Origin: Mycolicibacterium sphagni
GTDB taxonomy: Bacteria > Actinomycetota > Actinomycetes > Mycobacteriales > Mycobacteriaceae
DNA length: 64,000 nucleotides
Assembly: GCF_002250655.1 (NCBI RefSeq)
Contig: NZ_NOZR01000022.1
Span: 1 to 64,000, forward strand
Direction: 5' to 3'
Shown: positions 14,644 through 23,275 of the stretch, in pieces
Layout of the letters: every line of letters begins with the position of its first letter
How positions within the stretch are numbered: position 1 is the first letter of the stretch
Translations under genes and position numbers: made by a program
Notes under the pieces: model-generated
Databases searched by the model: none
What the model was told of the DNA's origin: nothing
The model's input: the letters and a program-made list of their open reading frames with translations, nothing else

Positions 14644-16380
14644 CTACGTCGTGGTGGTCAGCGAGGCTTTCAACGAGGCCAGGTTTGTCGACATCAGGAT
14701 GACGTTGTAGTTGCCCCAGATCGACATGTCCCAGTACAGGTTGCTGACGTCTGGATCGCCGTTGTTATCGACCAGTTGCCCGGTTCCCGACCACGGGTGG
14801 ATCATCGGCGCATACAGACCCGGGTACTGCGCCGAGGTCGCCACCGTTATCGGCGCGGACCACTGGCCGTTGGGCTCGTCGGCATAGCGCAGCACCACGT
14901 TGTTCTGGCTGTTGGTGTACATCATCACGTACTTGCCCAGGTAATCGTTGTACTGGACCGACATCTCGCTGACGTTGCCGCCGGTCTTGGCGCCGAAGAG
15001 GCCGCCGAGGTAGCCGCCCAGCACCTTCGGGTTGTTGGCCCAGTCGATGATGGGGCCGAAAAGCCCTGTGGAATGGGTGGAATCGCCGATGATCGCCACA
15101 GCGGCAACGGGTTTGTCGGTGACCCAGTCGGTTCCGTTCCAGTACTGATATTGGGACAGGTCGGTGACGTCGCCGACCGGCACCCGCGACAGGTAGGCAG
15201 AGCCGGCCCGGCCCGACGGCGTGCCGAAGGCGTAGAGATACTGGGTGCCGCCGGGGGCGACCTGGTCAGCGGGTTCCAGCACGTAGGCCGCCTGCTGGAA
15301 GTTCTGGTCGCCCGGGACGTAGGGAGTCGACGAACCGAACCAGCTCGCGGATCGGATCGTCGAGGTCACCAGGTTCCATGTGTTGGTCGCCTGGTTGTAC
15401 ATCGAGATCGCGGAGTAGTTGGTGGTCCACCGGCCGGGGGAGTCCCAGGATTTGACCGACATGTAGTTCACGTACTGCTGATCCAGGACGGAGATGGCCG
15501 AGGTCGGGATGATCGTCACCTCGGAACCGATGAATGGGAACAGCGCGCTGGGAACACTCGCGATGAATTGATAGGCGTAGCCGGTCTGCAGCAGGGTCAT
15601 ACCGTTGCTCAGATTGTTGTCGATACTCAAGAGCAAGACGTTCGACCGCCAGGTACCGGTCTGATTGGGCCCACTGAAGGTGTCGCCGAACGCGATCTGG
15701 ATCTTGCCGGTCAGCCCGTTCTCCCAGATGATCCCGAGGTCGGTGCCGTAGATACCGAAACCGCTGGTGTTGTTGGTCTGCGGCCAGGTGCCGTTGACCT
15801 GGCCGGTCACCCAGCCGATCGGGTTCGAGGTCAGGGAGCTCACCGAGGAGTTCACCGAGGCCGCGGCCCGTGTCATGGTGGTGGACGCGGCCGCCGCGAA
15901 CGCGCGGATCGACGATGCGACGTGCTCGAGATCCCGCCGGGCTGTCGCCAGCAATGCGGTCGCGTCGGGAACGGGCAGTGCGGGGGAGTTGCTCGTACCG
16001 GTGCGGGCGACAGCGGTGGTGGCGGCAGTGGCGCTGGCCGTCGATCGGATGGTGCTGCTCACCGTTTCACTTGTCGCCGCGGGGCTGATTGCGGCCGCGC
16101 CGGTCGAGCTGGTCGAAGCGCCCCCCGACGTGGATGCCGCGGCGCGGTTGGAATTCGCCTTACCCGCGGCGCGCGCAGAGGAGGCCGCCGGCTTGCTGGC
16201 CTTGGCCGGCGAAGAGCCGGTGCCCGACGAGCTGTGCGTCGATGAGCCAGAATCGCCGGATCCGGCCGTCTCGGCCCAAGCCGCACCGGCGCCGGCGAGG
16301 ATCGCCACGCCCACTCCGAGACCGACCGCCAGGCCGCCGATACGACCCACATACGCCGAGGCATTCATCGAAGGACCCAT
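14644..16380 (-). CDS. Exported DUF4185 protein, candidate endo-D-arabinanase (GH183-like)
   Basis: A 578-residue secreted protein. Residues 1 to about 37 form a signal peptide (LAVGLGVGVAILAGAGAAWA). A low-complexity Ser/Ala/Thr linker runs to about 190. The C-terminal region is a DUF4185 domain (YGTDLGIIWENGLTGKIQIA, GDTFSGPNQTG, then repeated beta-propeller-like strands). Recent work on DUF4185 established that members are glycoside hydrolases (GH183) cleaving D-arabinan, the cell-wall polymer of mycobacteria. So a role in arabinogalactan or lipoarabinomannan remodelling is plausible. GGGGAG precedes ATG 16380; a second ATG lies four codons on. Catalytic residues were not verified. Confidence 0.75.
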   Translation of the reverse strand: MGPSMNASAYVGRIGGLAVGLGVGVAILAGAGAAWAETAGSGDSGSSTHSSSGTGSSPAKASKPAASSARAAGKANSNRAAASTSGGASTSSTGAAAISPAATSETVSSTIRSTASATAATTAVARTGTSNSPALPVPDATALLATARRDLEHVASSIRAFAAAASTTMTRAAASVNSSVSSLTSNPIGWVTGQVNGTWPQTNNTSGFGIYGTDLGIIWENGLTGKIQIAFGDTFSGPNQTGTWRSNVLLLSIDNNLSNGMTLLQTGYAYQFIASVPSALFPFIGSEVTIIPTSAISVLDQQYVNYMSVKSWDSPGRWTTNYSAISMYNQATNTWNLVTSTIRSASWFGSSTPYVPGDQNFQQAAYVLEPADQVAPGGTQYLYAFGTPSGRAGSAYLSRVPVGDVTDLSQYQYWNGTDWVTDKPVAAVAIIGDSTHSTGLFGPIIDWANNPKVLGGYLGGLFGAKTGGNVSEMSVQYNDYLGKYVMMYTNSQNNVVLRYADEPNGQWSAPITVATSAQYPGLYAPMIHPWSGTGQLVDNNGDPDVSNLYWDMSIWGNYNVILMSTNLASLKASLTTTT

Positions 16381-16667
16381 AACTTCTCCCCTTGCTCAGA
16401 GCAGACGGTACCGCACCTGGCAAACCTCATGGGCCACTCTGGACACGCGTCGCGCAAACAAATTCCCCGGTCAAACGATTGTGAGAAGCCAGTCAGCGTT
16501 GGCGATCACGATGCACGGAACAAATTGTTGGCGAACCTTGACGCGACCGTGACACCGCTGTGAGGAAACGTCGCGGCTGTCGGGGGTGCTCGCCCCTTCT
16601 CGAGTGGCAGGGTCCCGCGCTTGAACAGGCATTCAGACCTACCTGAGGCCCCTCCGACGATCATCGC

Positions 16668-16695
16668 GCCGCCCGCCCCGACCGAGTCGGGCGGC
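16668..16695. terminator. Hairpin terminator downstream of the SRPBCC gene
   Basis: Perfect 8-bp arms GCCGCCCG (16668-16675) and CGGGCGGC (16688-16695) with a 12-base loop lie 17 bp past the SRPBCC stop. The rest of the 331-bp gap (16381-16711) should carry the promoter of the minus-strand DUF4185 gene, but I cannot point to one and see nothing else there. Confidence 0.55.
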
Positions 16696-16711
16696 AACCA
16701 CCATCACGGGC

Positions 16712-17185
16712 TCAACGGGATTTCGTAAGCTCCTTCGCGATCGCCGCGTGATAGCGATCGATGTTGGCCGGGTTGACGATTCGGAAGAAACCGTCAGGCA
16801 TCGGCGCGTCTTTCGGTGCCTCGATGGTCATCGTCCGTGTGAACAACGTGATGCCCTCGCCGGGCGTCGTGAAGTGATACTGGACGGTGATCCGGCCATC
16901 CATCCCGCCGTTGCCCTCCCGGTCGTGGCCGAGGCGGCCCACCGAGTTGAACACCCACAGCTTGGGCCGCACGGCGATCGCCAGGTGCCAGGTGAATATG
17001 CGGTCACCGTCGGGGCCGCCCTCTTCCCAGGTGTCGCCGACGGCCAGCGGCAACGCGTCGAGCTTGCCCACGTAATTGCTGCCGGGATAGGTCTTCGTCC
17101 AGTTCGCCGGATTGGTGACGAAGTCGTAGAGCGTCTCCGGTGACTGGCTGAAGGCTGTCTCCGAACTCGTGGTCACGATGCCCAA
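16712..17185 (-). CDS. SRPBCC (START-like) family protein
   Basis: A 157-residue protein with the polyketide-cyclase/START-like ligand-binding fold. Recognisable parts are ETLYDFVTNPANW at the first helix, the central GDTWEEGG turn, antiparallel strands, and the long C-terminal helix NIDRYHAAIAKELTK. These proteins bind hydrophobic ligands or act as cyclases; no specific ligand can be read from the sequence. It is divergent from the phosphotransferase gene, with an imperfect palindrome in the shared 91-bp gap. Confidence 0.75.
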   Translation of the reverse strand: MGIVTTSSETAFSQSPETLYDFVTNPANWTKTYPGSNYVGKLDALPLAVGDTWEEGGPDGDRIFTWHLAIAVRPKLWVFNSVGRLGHDREGNGGMDGRITVQYHFTTPGEGITLFTRTMTIEAPKDAPMPDGFFRIVNPANIDRYHAAIAKELTKSR

Positions 17186-17215
17186 TTGCGTTGCCTTTCT
17201 TGAGTGCTATGCGCG

Positions 17216-17246
17216 CAGTTTACATTTTTACGTGAATTTGTAACTG
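17216..17246. promoter_or_regulatory. Operator-like imperfect palindrome in a divergent promoter
   Basis: CAGTTTACA (17216-17224) and TGTAACTG (17239-17246) form an inverted repeat with one extra T in the left arm. It sits in AT-rich sequence between two divergent starts (17185 and 17277). It could bind a TetR- or GntR-type regulator. No regulator gene is adjacent. Confidence 0.3.
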
Positions 17247-17276
17247 TACCGCCCGTGCCGGCGGTATGGTCCAACG

Positions 17277-18401
17277 GTGCGTTCGGTTGTGCGCTTCGGC
17301 GCCCATGTTGGTCGCGGTGTGCGGCGCCTTGCCCTTGACAGTGCTCTCGGCGGCAGGAGGCCGTTCCCGCGGCGGATAGCCGATCTCACACCCGCGACGC
17401 TGTCGGAGATCCTCGGGCGACCCGTCGAGTCGGTGTCCCACCTGGACGGTGCGGCAGGCACTTCCAGCCGCGCTCGGCTCGGGCTCACCGGCGACGGCCT
17501 GCCGTCTTCGGTGTTCGTGAAGATGCCTGCTGTCGGCGCGGGCATCAGGATGCTGGGCGAGCTGGCCGGGCTGGGGGAGACCGAAGCACGCTTCTACCGC
17601 GAGCTGGCGCCGGAGCTCGGTGCCGGGGTTCCGCGCACGTACGGGTCGGCGTTCGACGGGCTGACCGGTCGGTACGTGGTCGTCCTCGAGGACATGTCCA
17701 CCTCGCCGTGCCAGTTCCCGGACACTCTGCATCCGCTATCGACTGAACAGATGGCCCAACTGGTCGAGGTGCTGGCCGGCCTGCACGGCACGTTTTGGGG
17801 TCGGTTGCCGGAAAAGCCTGGCGGCGGTGGGAAATTCGGCTGGCTCGTGGCGCCCTCGGGCGACCCGGCCAACCTCATGACGCCGTCGGTGATGCGGATG
17901 TCGGCTCGCCGGCTCGCCGGGTCGACGTCGATACCGGTGTATGCGGGCCGCGACATCTGGGAAAACTTTCCCGCTGCCGTCGCCGCGATCGACAGCGGGC
18001 CGCACACCGTCTTGCACGGTGACTCCCATCCCGGCAATACCTACTTCCGGGACGGGCGAGCCGGACTGCTGGACTGGCAGGTTGTGCGGCGCGGCCATCC
18101 CTCCCGCGATCTTGCCTACGCGATCGTCCTCGGCACGCCCGTCAGTGAGCGGGCCGGGGTCGAACGCGACTTGCTGGACACCTATCGCAGCGCGCTGGCC
18201 ACCCACGGCGGCCCGCAGCTCAACCGCGACGAGTTGTGGACGCGCTACCGGCAAGCCGTTGTGCACCCGTATTTTTCGGGTCTGGCGACCGCCGGCCTCG
18301 GTGGAATGCAGGACGACGGTATCGCCATGGAAGGCTTGCGGCGTGCAGTGACGGCGCTCGAGGAACTCGACACCGTCGGGGCGTTACGCCGAGCGCGCTG
18401 A
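17277..18401 (+). CDS. Phosphotransferase family protein (aminoglycoside phosphotransferase / ecdysteroid kinase-like)
   Basis: A 374-residue kinase-like protein. The C-lobe shows HGDSHPGNTYF (catalytic Asp and metal-binding Asn, about residue 245) followed by GLLDWQVVRRGHPSRDLAY with the second metal-binding Asp. The N-lobe has a nucleotide-binding SSRARLGLTG segment and the lysine in VFVKMP. Family members phosphorylate small molecules; in mycobacteria many copies exist with unknown substrates, and none of the residues points to antibiotic resistance. GTG 17277 is the start. Confidence 0.78.
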   Translation: MRSVVRFGAHVGRGVRRLALDSALGGRRPFPRRIADLTPATLSEILGRPVESVSHLDGAAGTSSRARLGLTGDGLPSSVFVKMPAVGAGIRMLGELAGLGETEARFYRELAPELGAGVPRTYGSAFDGLTGRYVVVLEDMSTSPCQFPDTLHPLSTEQMAQLVEVLAGLHGTFWGRLPEKPGGGGKFGWLVAPSGDPANLMTPSVMRMSARRLAGSTSIPVYAGRDIWENFPAAVAAIDSGPHTVLHGDSHPGNTYFRDGRAGLLDWQVVRRGHPSRDLAYAIVLGTPVSERAGVERDLLDTYRSALATHGGPQLNRDELWTRYRQAVVHPYFSGLATAGLGGMQDDGIAMEGLRRAVTALEELDTVGALRRAR

Positions 18402-18403
18402 GG

Positions 18404-18691
18404 CTACTTGGAGCAGTTGATGGTGACGTACGCGATGGCCTGGCTGCCCGCGGTCCCTTGGGTGTTGATGTCGGTCACGGTGCACGCCGACAGTCCACCG
18501 TTGGGGACGCCGTTTTCGTACTGCAGCGAGACGTCGTAGCCCGCGGCGTCGAGGTCACGAATAGTGGCGGCAGCCGACTCAGAGCCCGGCTCGGGGATGC
18601 TGGGTGGGTCAGCAACGGCCAACGGGGCCAGCACAATCGACGCGCCGACACCAAGCAGCAGCGGTGCGACGTAGCGCAGTTCGAGCGACAT
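18404..18691 (-). CDS. Small secreted protein of unknown function
   Basis: A 95-residue exported protein. A signal peptide (MSLELRYVAPLLLG, hydrophobic core, cleavage near VADPPS) is followed by a compact domain with two cysteines (SACTV and the C-terminal NCSK) that could form a disulfide. ATG 18691 has a good AGGAAGGA site; the frame opens 25 codons earlier without one. The pattern resembles small conserved mycobacterial secreted proteins, but I do not recognise a named family. It is convergent with the phosphotransferase gene, 2 bp apart. Confidence 0.65.
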   Translation of the reverse strand: MSLELRYVAPLLLGVGASIVLAPLAVADPPSIPEPGSESAAATIRDLDAAGYDVSLQYENGVPNGGLSACTVTDINTQGTAGSQAIAYVTINCSK

Positions 18692-18833
18692 CAGAGTCCT
18701 TCCTGGACGGCCGGCCAACAGGGCTGCCGTCAAGGATGACAGCAAAGTCATGGCCGGACTTGCCACTGTGCGAACGGCAGCTGAACAGGTTTCTAACAGC
18801 CGACGACTCGTCAGATCAGACTAGCCGTACCGG

Positions 18834-21716
18834 TCACGCCGAGTCACTAGGCGCACTTGCGCCCACCGATGGCCGATCTGTCGATTCCTTGGGTGAGGGC
18901 CACGCTTCCGGCAGTGGTCGCTGACGCACCCGCTGCGGCCACCAGAACCACTTCCCGAGAAGTGCAGCGATAGACGGCGTCATGAAGGACCGGATCACCA
19001 GGGTGTCGAACAGCAGGCCCAGGGCGATCGTGGTACCGACCTGACCGCCGACCCTCAGTGGGCTGACCGCCATCGAGGCCATGGTGAACGCGAACACCAA
19101 ACCGGCCGACGTCACCACCGAACCACTGCCGGCCATCGCCCGAATGATGCCGGTGTTCAGCCCGGCATGGATCTCTTCCTTGAAGCGCGCCACCAACAGC
19201 AGGTTGTAGTCCGAACCCACCGCGAGCAGGATGATCACCGCCATCGCGAGAACCAGCCAGTGCAAGGGCTGGCCCAGGATGTGTTGCCAGAGCAGCACCG
19301 AGAGTCCGAACGACGCGCCCAGTGACAGCACCACCGTGCCCACGATAACCCCGGCTGCCACCACGCTTCGCGTGATCACCAGCATGATGACGAAGATCAG
19401 GCACAGCGCCGCGACCCCGGCGATCAACAGGTCATAGTCGGCGCCGTGCTGCATGTCCTTGTAGACCGATGCGGTGCCGCCCAGATAGACCTTGGAGCCT
19501 TCCAGCGGGGTGCCCTTGATGGCCTCGAATGCGGCGTTCTTGATCTTGTCGATGTGCGAGATGCCTTCCGGCGTCGCGGGGTCCCCCTCGTGAGAGATGA
19601 TGAACCGCACCGCTTTTCCGTCCGGAGAGACGAACATCTTCAGGCCGCGCTTGAAGTCCGGGTTGTCGAATACCTCCGGCGGCAGATAGAACGAGTCGTC
19701 GTTCTTCGATGCGTCGTAGGCCTGTCCCAGTGCGGTCGCGTTCTGTTGCATCGCGTCCATCTGGTTCTGCAGGCCGCTCATCGTCGACTGCATCGTCAGC
19801 ATGGTTTGTTGCATGGCCTTCATGGTCGCAATCATCGGCGGCATGACCTGGATCATCTTCGGCATCAGGACGTCGAGTTTGTCCATGTCGACGACCAGCG
19901 AGCCGAGATCGTCACTGAGAGTGTCGATTCCGTCCAGCGCGTCGAAGATCGATCGCAGCGACTGGCAGACCGGGATGTCGTAGCAGTGCGGCTCCCAGTA
20001 GAGGTAATTGCGGATCGGCCGGAAGAAATCGTCGAAATTGGCGATCTGGTCCCGGATTTGGTTGGTGTCGGCCACCATCTGCTTGGTCTTGGTCACCATG
20101 CTGTGGGTGATGCCGACCATGTCCTTGGTCAGCGCCAGCATGCGCTCCATCGTGTCGATGGTGACCTGAAGCTCGTCACCCATCTTCAGCATGTCCTTCA
20201 TGCGGTCCTGAAGATAGGACATGTTCATCGTCTGGTTGGTGCCCTGCATGCTGATGATGAACGGGATCGACGTGTGCTCGATCGGGGTGCCGAGCGGCCG
20301 GGTGATGGTTTGCACGCGCCCGATACCCGGTATGTGGAAGATCGACTTGGCGATCCGGTCGATGACAAGCATGTTGGCCGGGTTGCGCACATCGTGATCG
20401 GTTTCGATGAGCAGCAGCTCGGGATTCATCCGGGCTTGCGGGAAGTGCCGGTCGGCGGCCGCGTAGCCCTGGTTGGCGGGAATGCTGCCGGGCAGGTAGT
20501 AGCGGTCGTTGTAGTTGGTCTTGTACGAGGGCAGCGCGAGCAGTCCGACCAGGGACAGTGCGATCGACGCGACGAGAATCGGTCCGGGCCAGCGGACCAC
20601 CGACGTGCCGACGCGGCGCCACATGCGGGTGTTCATCTTCCGCTTGGGCTCGAAGAGCCCGAACCTGCTGCCGATCGAGATGATGGCGGCGCCCAGCGTC
20701 AGAGCGGCGACCACCACGACGAGCATCCCGATGGCCAGCGGGAAGCCCAACGACTGGAAGTAGGGCATGCGCGTGAAGTGCAGACAGAAGGTCGCACCGG
20801 CGATGGTCAGGCCCGAGCCCAGAATCACGTGGGAAGTGCCGTGATACATCGTGTAATAGGCGGTCTCGCGGTCTTCGCCGGACTGTCTGGCCTCGTGATA
20901 TCGCCCGATCAGGAATATCGCGTAATCGGTGGCGGCCGCAATCGCCAGGGTCGCCAGTAGGTTCACCGCGAATGTCGACAAGCCGATGAGCTCGAAGTGG
21001 CCGAGGAAGGCGATGACCTGCCTGGCGGCGGTGAGTTCGGTGAACACCATGACCAGCACCAGGATCACCGTGGTGATGGAGCGGTAGACCAACAGCAACA
21101 TCACGAAGATAACCGCGATGGTCAGGGCCTCGATGAGCTTGACGGCGGAGTCGCCGGCGTTGTGCTGATCGTGACTCAACGCTGTCGGGCCGGTGACGTA
21201 GACCTTCATCCCGGCCGGGGGCGGATTGTCTTTGACGATCTTGCTGATCGCGTCGATCGACTCGTTGGCCAGGCTCTCGCCCTGGTTGCCGGCCAGATAC
21301 AGCTGGACGTACGCGGCCTTGCCGTCGGCGCTCTGTGATCCGGCGGCGGTCAGGGGATCGCCCCAGAAGTCCTGGATGTGCTCGACGTGCTTTTTGTCCG
21401 CAGCGAGCTTCTTCATCAAGTCGTCGTAGTAGTGGTGCGCCTCGGCGCCCAGCTGCTGATCGCTTTCCAGCAGGACCATCGCGCTGCTGTTCGAGTCGAA
21501 CTCCTGGAAGTCCTTGCCGACCCGCTTCATGGCCTGCATCGACGGCGCGTCCTCGGGCGCCAGCGACACCGTGTGCTCCTGGCTCACCTGTTCCAGCGAC
21601 GGCACTGCGACGCTGAGGAGCACGACGAGCCCGATCCAGAACAGCACGATCGGCACCGAGAACATCCGGACGAACCGGGCGATGAACGGGCGCTTCTGAG
21701 TATGGAGGTCGGTCAT
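18834..21716 (-). CDS. MmpL family RND transporter
   Basis: A 960-residue transporter of the mycobacterial membrane protein large family. It has about twelve hydrophobic segments in two RND halves. Each half has the proton-relay Asp-Tyr pair: ATDYAIFLIGRYHEA in the first and SDYNLLLVARFKEE in the second. A Met- and Gln-rich coiled-coil insert (about residues 490-660) lies in the second porter domain, as in MmpL4/MmpL5-type proteins that work with MmpS partners. It is coupled to mmpS by an ATGA overlap. Cargo is probably a lipid or siderophore-like molecule; which one cannot be told. Confidence 0.9.
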   Translation of the reverse strand: MTDLHTQKRPFIARFVRMFSVPIVLFWIGLVVLLSVAVPSLEQVSQEHTVSLAPEDAPSMQAMKRVGKDFQEFDSNSSAMVLLESDQQLGAEAHHYYDDLMKKLAADKKHVEHIQDFWGDPLTAAGSQSADGKAAYVQLYLAGNQGESLANESIDAISKIVKDNPPPAGMKVYVTGPTALSHDQHNAGDSAVKLIEALTIAVIFVMLLLVYRSITTVILVLVMVFTELTAARQVIAFLGHFELIGLSTFAVNLLATLAIAAATDYAIFLIGRYHEARQSGEDRETAYYTMYHGTSHVILGSGLTIAGATFCLHFTRMPYFQSLGFPLAIGMLVVVVAALTLGAAIISIGSRFGLFEPKRKMNTRMWRRVGTSVVRWPGPILVASIALSLVGLLALPSYKTNYNDRYYLPGSIPANQGYAAADRHFPQARMNPELLLIETDHDVRNPANMLVIDRIAKSIFHIPGIGRVQTITRPLGTPIEHTSIPFIISMQGTNQTMNMSYLQDRMKDMLKMGDELQVTIDTMERMLALTKDMVGITHSMVTKTKQMVADTNQIRDQIANFDDFFRPIRNYLYWEPHCYDIPVCQSLRSIFDALDGIDTLSDDLGSLVVDMDKLDVLMPKMIQVMPPMIATMKAMQQTMLTMQSTMSGLQNQMDAMQQNATALGQAYDASKNDDSFYLPPEVFDNPDFKRGLKMFVSPDGKAVRFIISHEGDPATPEGISHIDKIKNAAFEAIKGTPLEGSKVYLGGTASVYKDMQHGADYDLLIAGVAALCLIFVIMLVITRSVVAAGVIVGTVVLSLGASFGLSVLLWQHILGQPLHWLVLAMAVIILLAVGSDYNLLLVARFKEEIHAGLNTGIIRAMAGSGSVVTSAGLVFAFTMASMAVSPLRVGGQVGTTIALGLLFDTLVIRSFMTPSIAALLGKWFWWPQRVRQRPLPEAWPSPKESTDRPSVGASAPSDSA

Positions 21717-22144
21717 GCGGACTTCACCAGGCAGAAGGTCTGGGCGTTGACACCGGTCGAGGTCTTCTCATCCTTGAGTTCGCCGTTGACCAGGATGCGG
21801 CAGCCGATGGTATCGGTGTCGCCCTGGGCCACGATATTGGCGCTGGCGGCTGGGGCGGTCGTGGTGAGTGTGAGCGTCCACGGCAGCGTGATGTCGCGGG
21901 CGATCTGCGGCTGCGCGTCGAGGTCGAGGTAGTTGATGGTTGCCACCGCGCCTTCTGGGCCGAAGATCTGATACGTCACCTGCTTGGGGTTGAACGGTTT
22001 GGTGTCGTTGGCCAGGCCGCTGCCGGGACGGGTGAGCTCGGTCTTTCCGAAGACGCCGTGCAGCCGGAAAACGCCGAACCCGGCGATGGCCACCACGATC
22101 AGAATGACGAGCGGGATCCATGCCCGCCTCAATGCTTTGACCAT
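21713..22144 (-). CDS. MmpS family protein, partner of the adjacent MmpL
   Basis: A 143-residue protein. A short cytoplasmic tail (MVKALRRAW) is followed by one transmembrane helix (PLVILIVVAIAGFGVFRL), then a beta-rich extracellular domain with VTYQIFGPEGAVATINYLDL and two Cys (IGCRI and TFCLV) that likely form a disulfide. ATG 22144 is preceded by GGGGAT; the frame opens ten codons earlier. It overlaps mmpL by ATGA. MmpS proteins assist their MmpL in export. Tandem direct repeats 124 bp upstream suggest repressor control. Confidence 0.88.
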   Translation of the reverse strand: MVKALRRAWIPLVILIVVAIAGFGVFRLHGVFGKTELTRPGSGLANDTKPFNPKQVTYQIFGPEGAVATINYLDLDAQPQIARDITLPWTLTLTTTAPAASANIVAQGDTDTIGCRILVNGELKDEKTSTGVNAQTFCLVKSA

Positions 22145-22267
22145 TGGAATCCCCGATGAGATTACGACACCCACACGGACAGCGCGGTGACTCCTTCTGC
22201 GCTGCTCGTGAGTGCGGCCGTCCGTCTCATCTCAACCCCGTATTTCTTCGCGTCGCGTCGCGACAGC

Positions 22268-22304
22268 TTAGCTGATTTAACTGAGAGATTAGCTCACTTA
22301 ACTG
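22268..22304. promoter_or_regulatory. Tandem 16-bp direct repeat, candidate operator for mmpS-mmpL
   Basis: TTAGCTGATTTAACTG (22268-22283) and TTAGCTCACTTAACTG (22289-22304) are near-identical repeats spaced 21 bp start to start, two helical turns. They lie in an AT-rich part of the 315-bp gap (22145-22459) between divergent genes. Regulator-controlled mmpS-mmpL pairs often have such sites. The binding protein is not encoded nearby. Confidence 0.5.
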
Positions 22305-22424
22305 TTCGGACGATACCCCCCGGCAGCTCCCGCGATCGATTCCCCTCGGCCATTCGTGCCCGAGGTCACATCATCGGCCAAATGAGATTCGGGTGTCGCT
22401 GTCGGCAATTGTGCGGGATGCCTC

Positions 22425-22460
22425 TTGCGACGGTGTTTAGCTGTCCTACAATCTTGCCCA
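22425..22460 (+). promoter_or_regulatory. Promoter of the DUF732 gene, leaderless
   Basis: TTGCGA (22425-22430), a 16-bp spacer and TACAAT (22447-22452) make a good housekeeping-type promoter. The -10 ends seven bases before ATG 22460, so the transcript should begin at the start codon. The region between this promoter and the mmpS repeats holds nothing else I can support. Confidence 0.6.
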
Positions 22461-22798
22461 TGAACGTTACGAGGCTTGCCATGGCCGCCATTGCGGCCGT
22501 CGCGGCGCCGATCGTCTTGGCCGCGCCGTCGCACGCCGATCCCGACACCGACTTCGCGAACCAGCTGCACACCTTCGGGATCTACGGGCCTCGTGACTAC
22601 AACGCGTGGATCGGCAAGATCACCTGCAAGCGTCTGGCCACCGGCGTCGACAAGGACGCGTACGCATCCGCCAAGTTCCTGCTGACCAACCTCCCGCTGG
22701 GCACCAACCAGGGTCAGGCGATTCAGTTCCTGGGCGCCGCGATCGGCACGTACTGCCCGGATCAGGTCGGCGTGTTGCAGGCAGTCGCTGTCCAGTAG
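22460..22798 (+). CDS. DUF732 domain secreted protein
   Basis: A 112-residue exported protein. Its signal peptide has a hydrophobic core AAIAAVAAPIVLAAP cut near SHADPDTD. The mature part matches the mycobacterial DUF732 family (DTDFANQLHTFGIYG, then ICK-like ITCKRLATG and the closing TYCPDQ). Two cysteines (TCK and YCP) probably pair. Function is unknown, though the family is abundant in mycobacteria. The start is leaderless with a strong promoter. The next gene begins 6 bp after the stop, so the two are likely co-transcribed. Confidence 0.85.
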   Translation: MNVTRLAMAAIAAVAAPIVLAAPSHADPDTDFANQLHTFGIYGPRDYNAWIGKITCKRLATGVDKDAYASAKFLLTNLPLGTNQGQAIQFLGAAIGTYCPDQVGVLQAVAVQ

Positions 22799-22804
22799 GT
22801 CGCC

Positions 22805-23275
22805 ATGGCCGGCCCTGTCGATCGGGTGGTCGGTGAGGACGTGCCCGGCGCGCCCGACGACGTCCGTGCCCACTACGTCGATCTCAACAACATCAAGCAC
22901 GTCCACCCGTTGGTGGTCTCTGTCGAAAGCCTGTCGCGCACCGACACCGGCGACGGATACGTCCAGGTTTACCGCGTGCGCGATCGCATCCCGCTGGGTG
23001 CTCTGACCCTGCCGATCACCTATACGGCGAGGCTGGAGGTGCCATCGACCGGACCGGTGCTGACCCAGGCCCGTCAGTTCCCGGCGGTCCGGCTCGACTC
23101 GGAGGTCTCCTTCGAGGCGATACCGGGCGGAACCCGGTTGACCGAGCGGATCCGCTTCACCGCGCCGCGCCCGTTGCTGGCGATGACCGTCCGTCAGGCG
23201 GTGGAAGCCCACAAGGAGATGCTGGCCGGCATCCGCCGCCACTTCGAGGCGAAGAACCAAGAGGCGAAGAACTAA
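22805..23275 (+). CDS. SRPBCC (START-like) family protein
   Basis: A 156-residue START-like protein: VVGEDVPGAPDDVRAHYVDL at the N-terminus, alternating strands in the middle, a short GGTRLTERIRF strand, and a long C-terminal helix ending in a duplicated QEAKN-like tail. It probably binds a hydrophobic ligand. It follows the DUF732 gene by 6 bp and overlaps the convergent SDR gene by 4 bp. Confidence 0.72.
   Translation: MAGPVDRVVGEDVPGAPDDVRAHYVDLNNIKHVHPLVVSVESLSRTDTGDGYVQVYRVRDRIPLGALTLPITYTARLEVPSTGPVLTQARQFPAVRLDSEVSFEAIPGGTRLTERIRFTAPRPLLAMTVRQAVEAHKEMLAGIRRHFEAKNQEAKN

Noticed and set aside
14776..16245. Long plus-strand frame opposite the DUF4185 gene
   Set aside because: Composition is Arg/Gly-rich as expected for an antisense shadow; the minus strand has a signal peptide and a recognisable domain.
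19446..20960. Long plus-strand frame opposite the MmpL gene
   Set aside because: Rich in His, Arg and Val with no domain; a shadow of the MmpL coding sequence.
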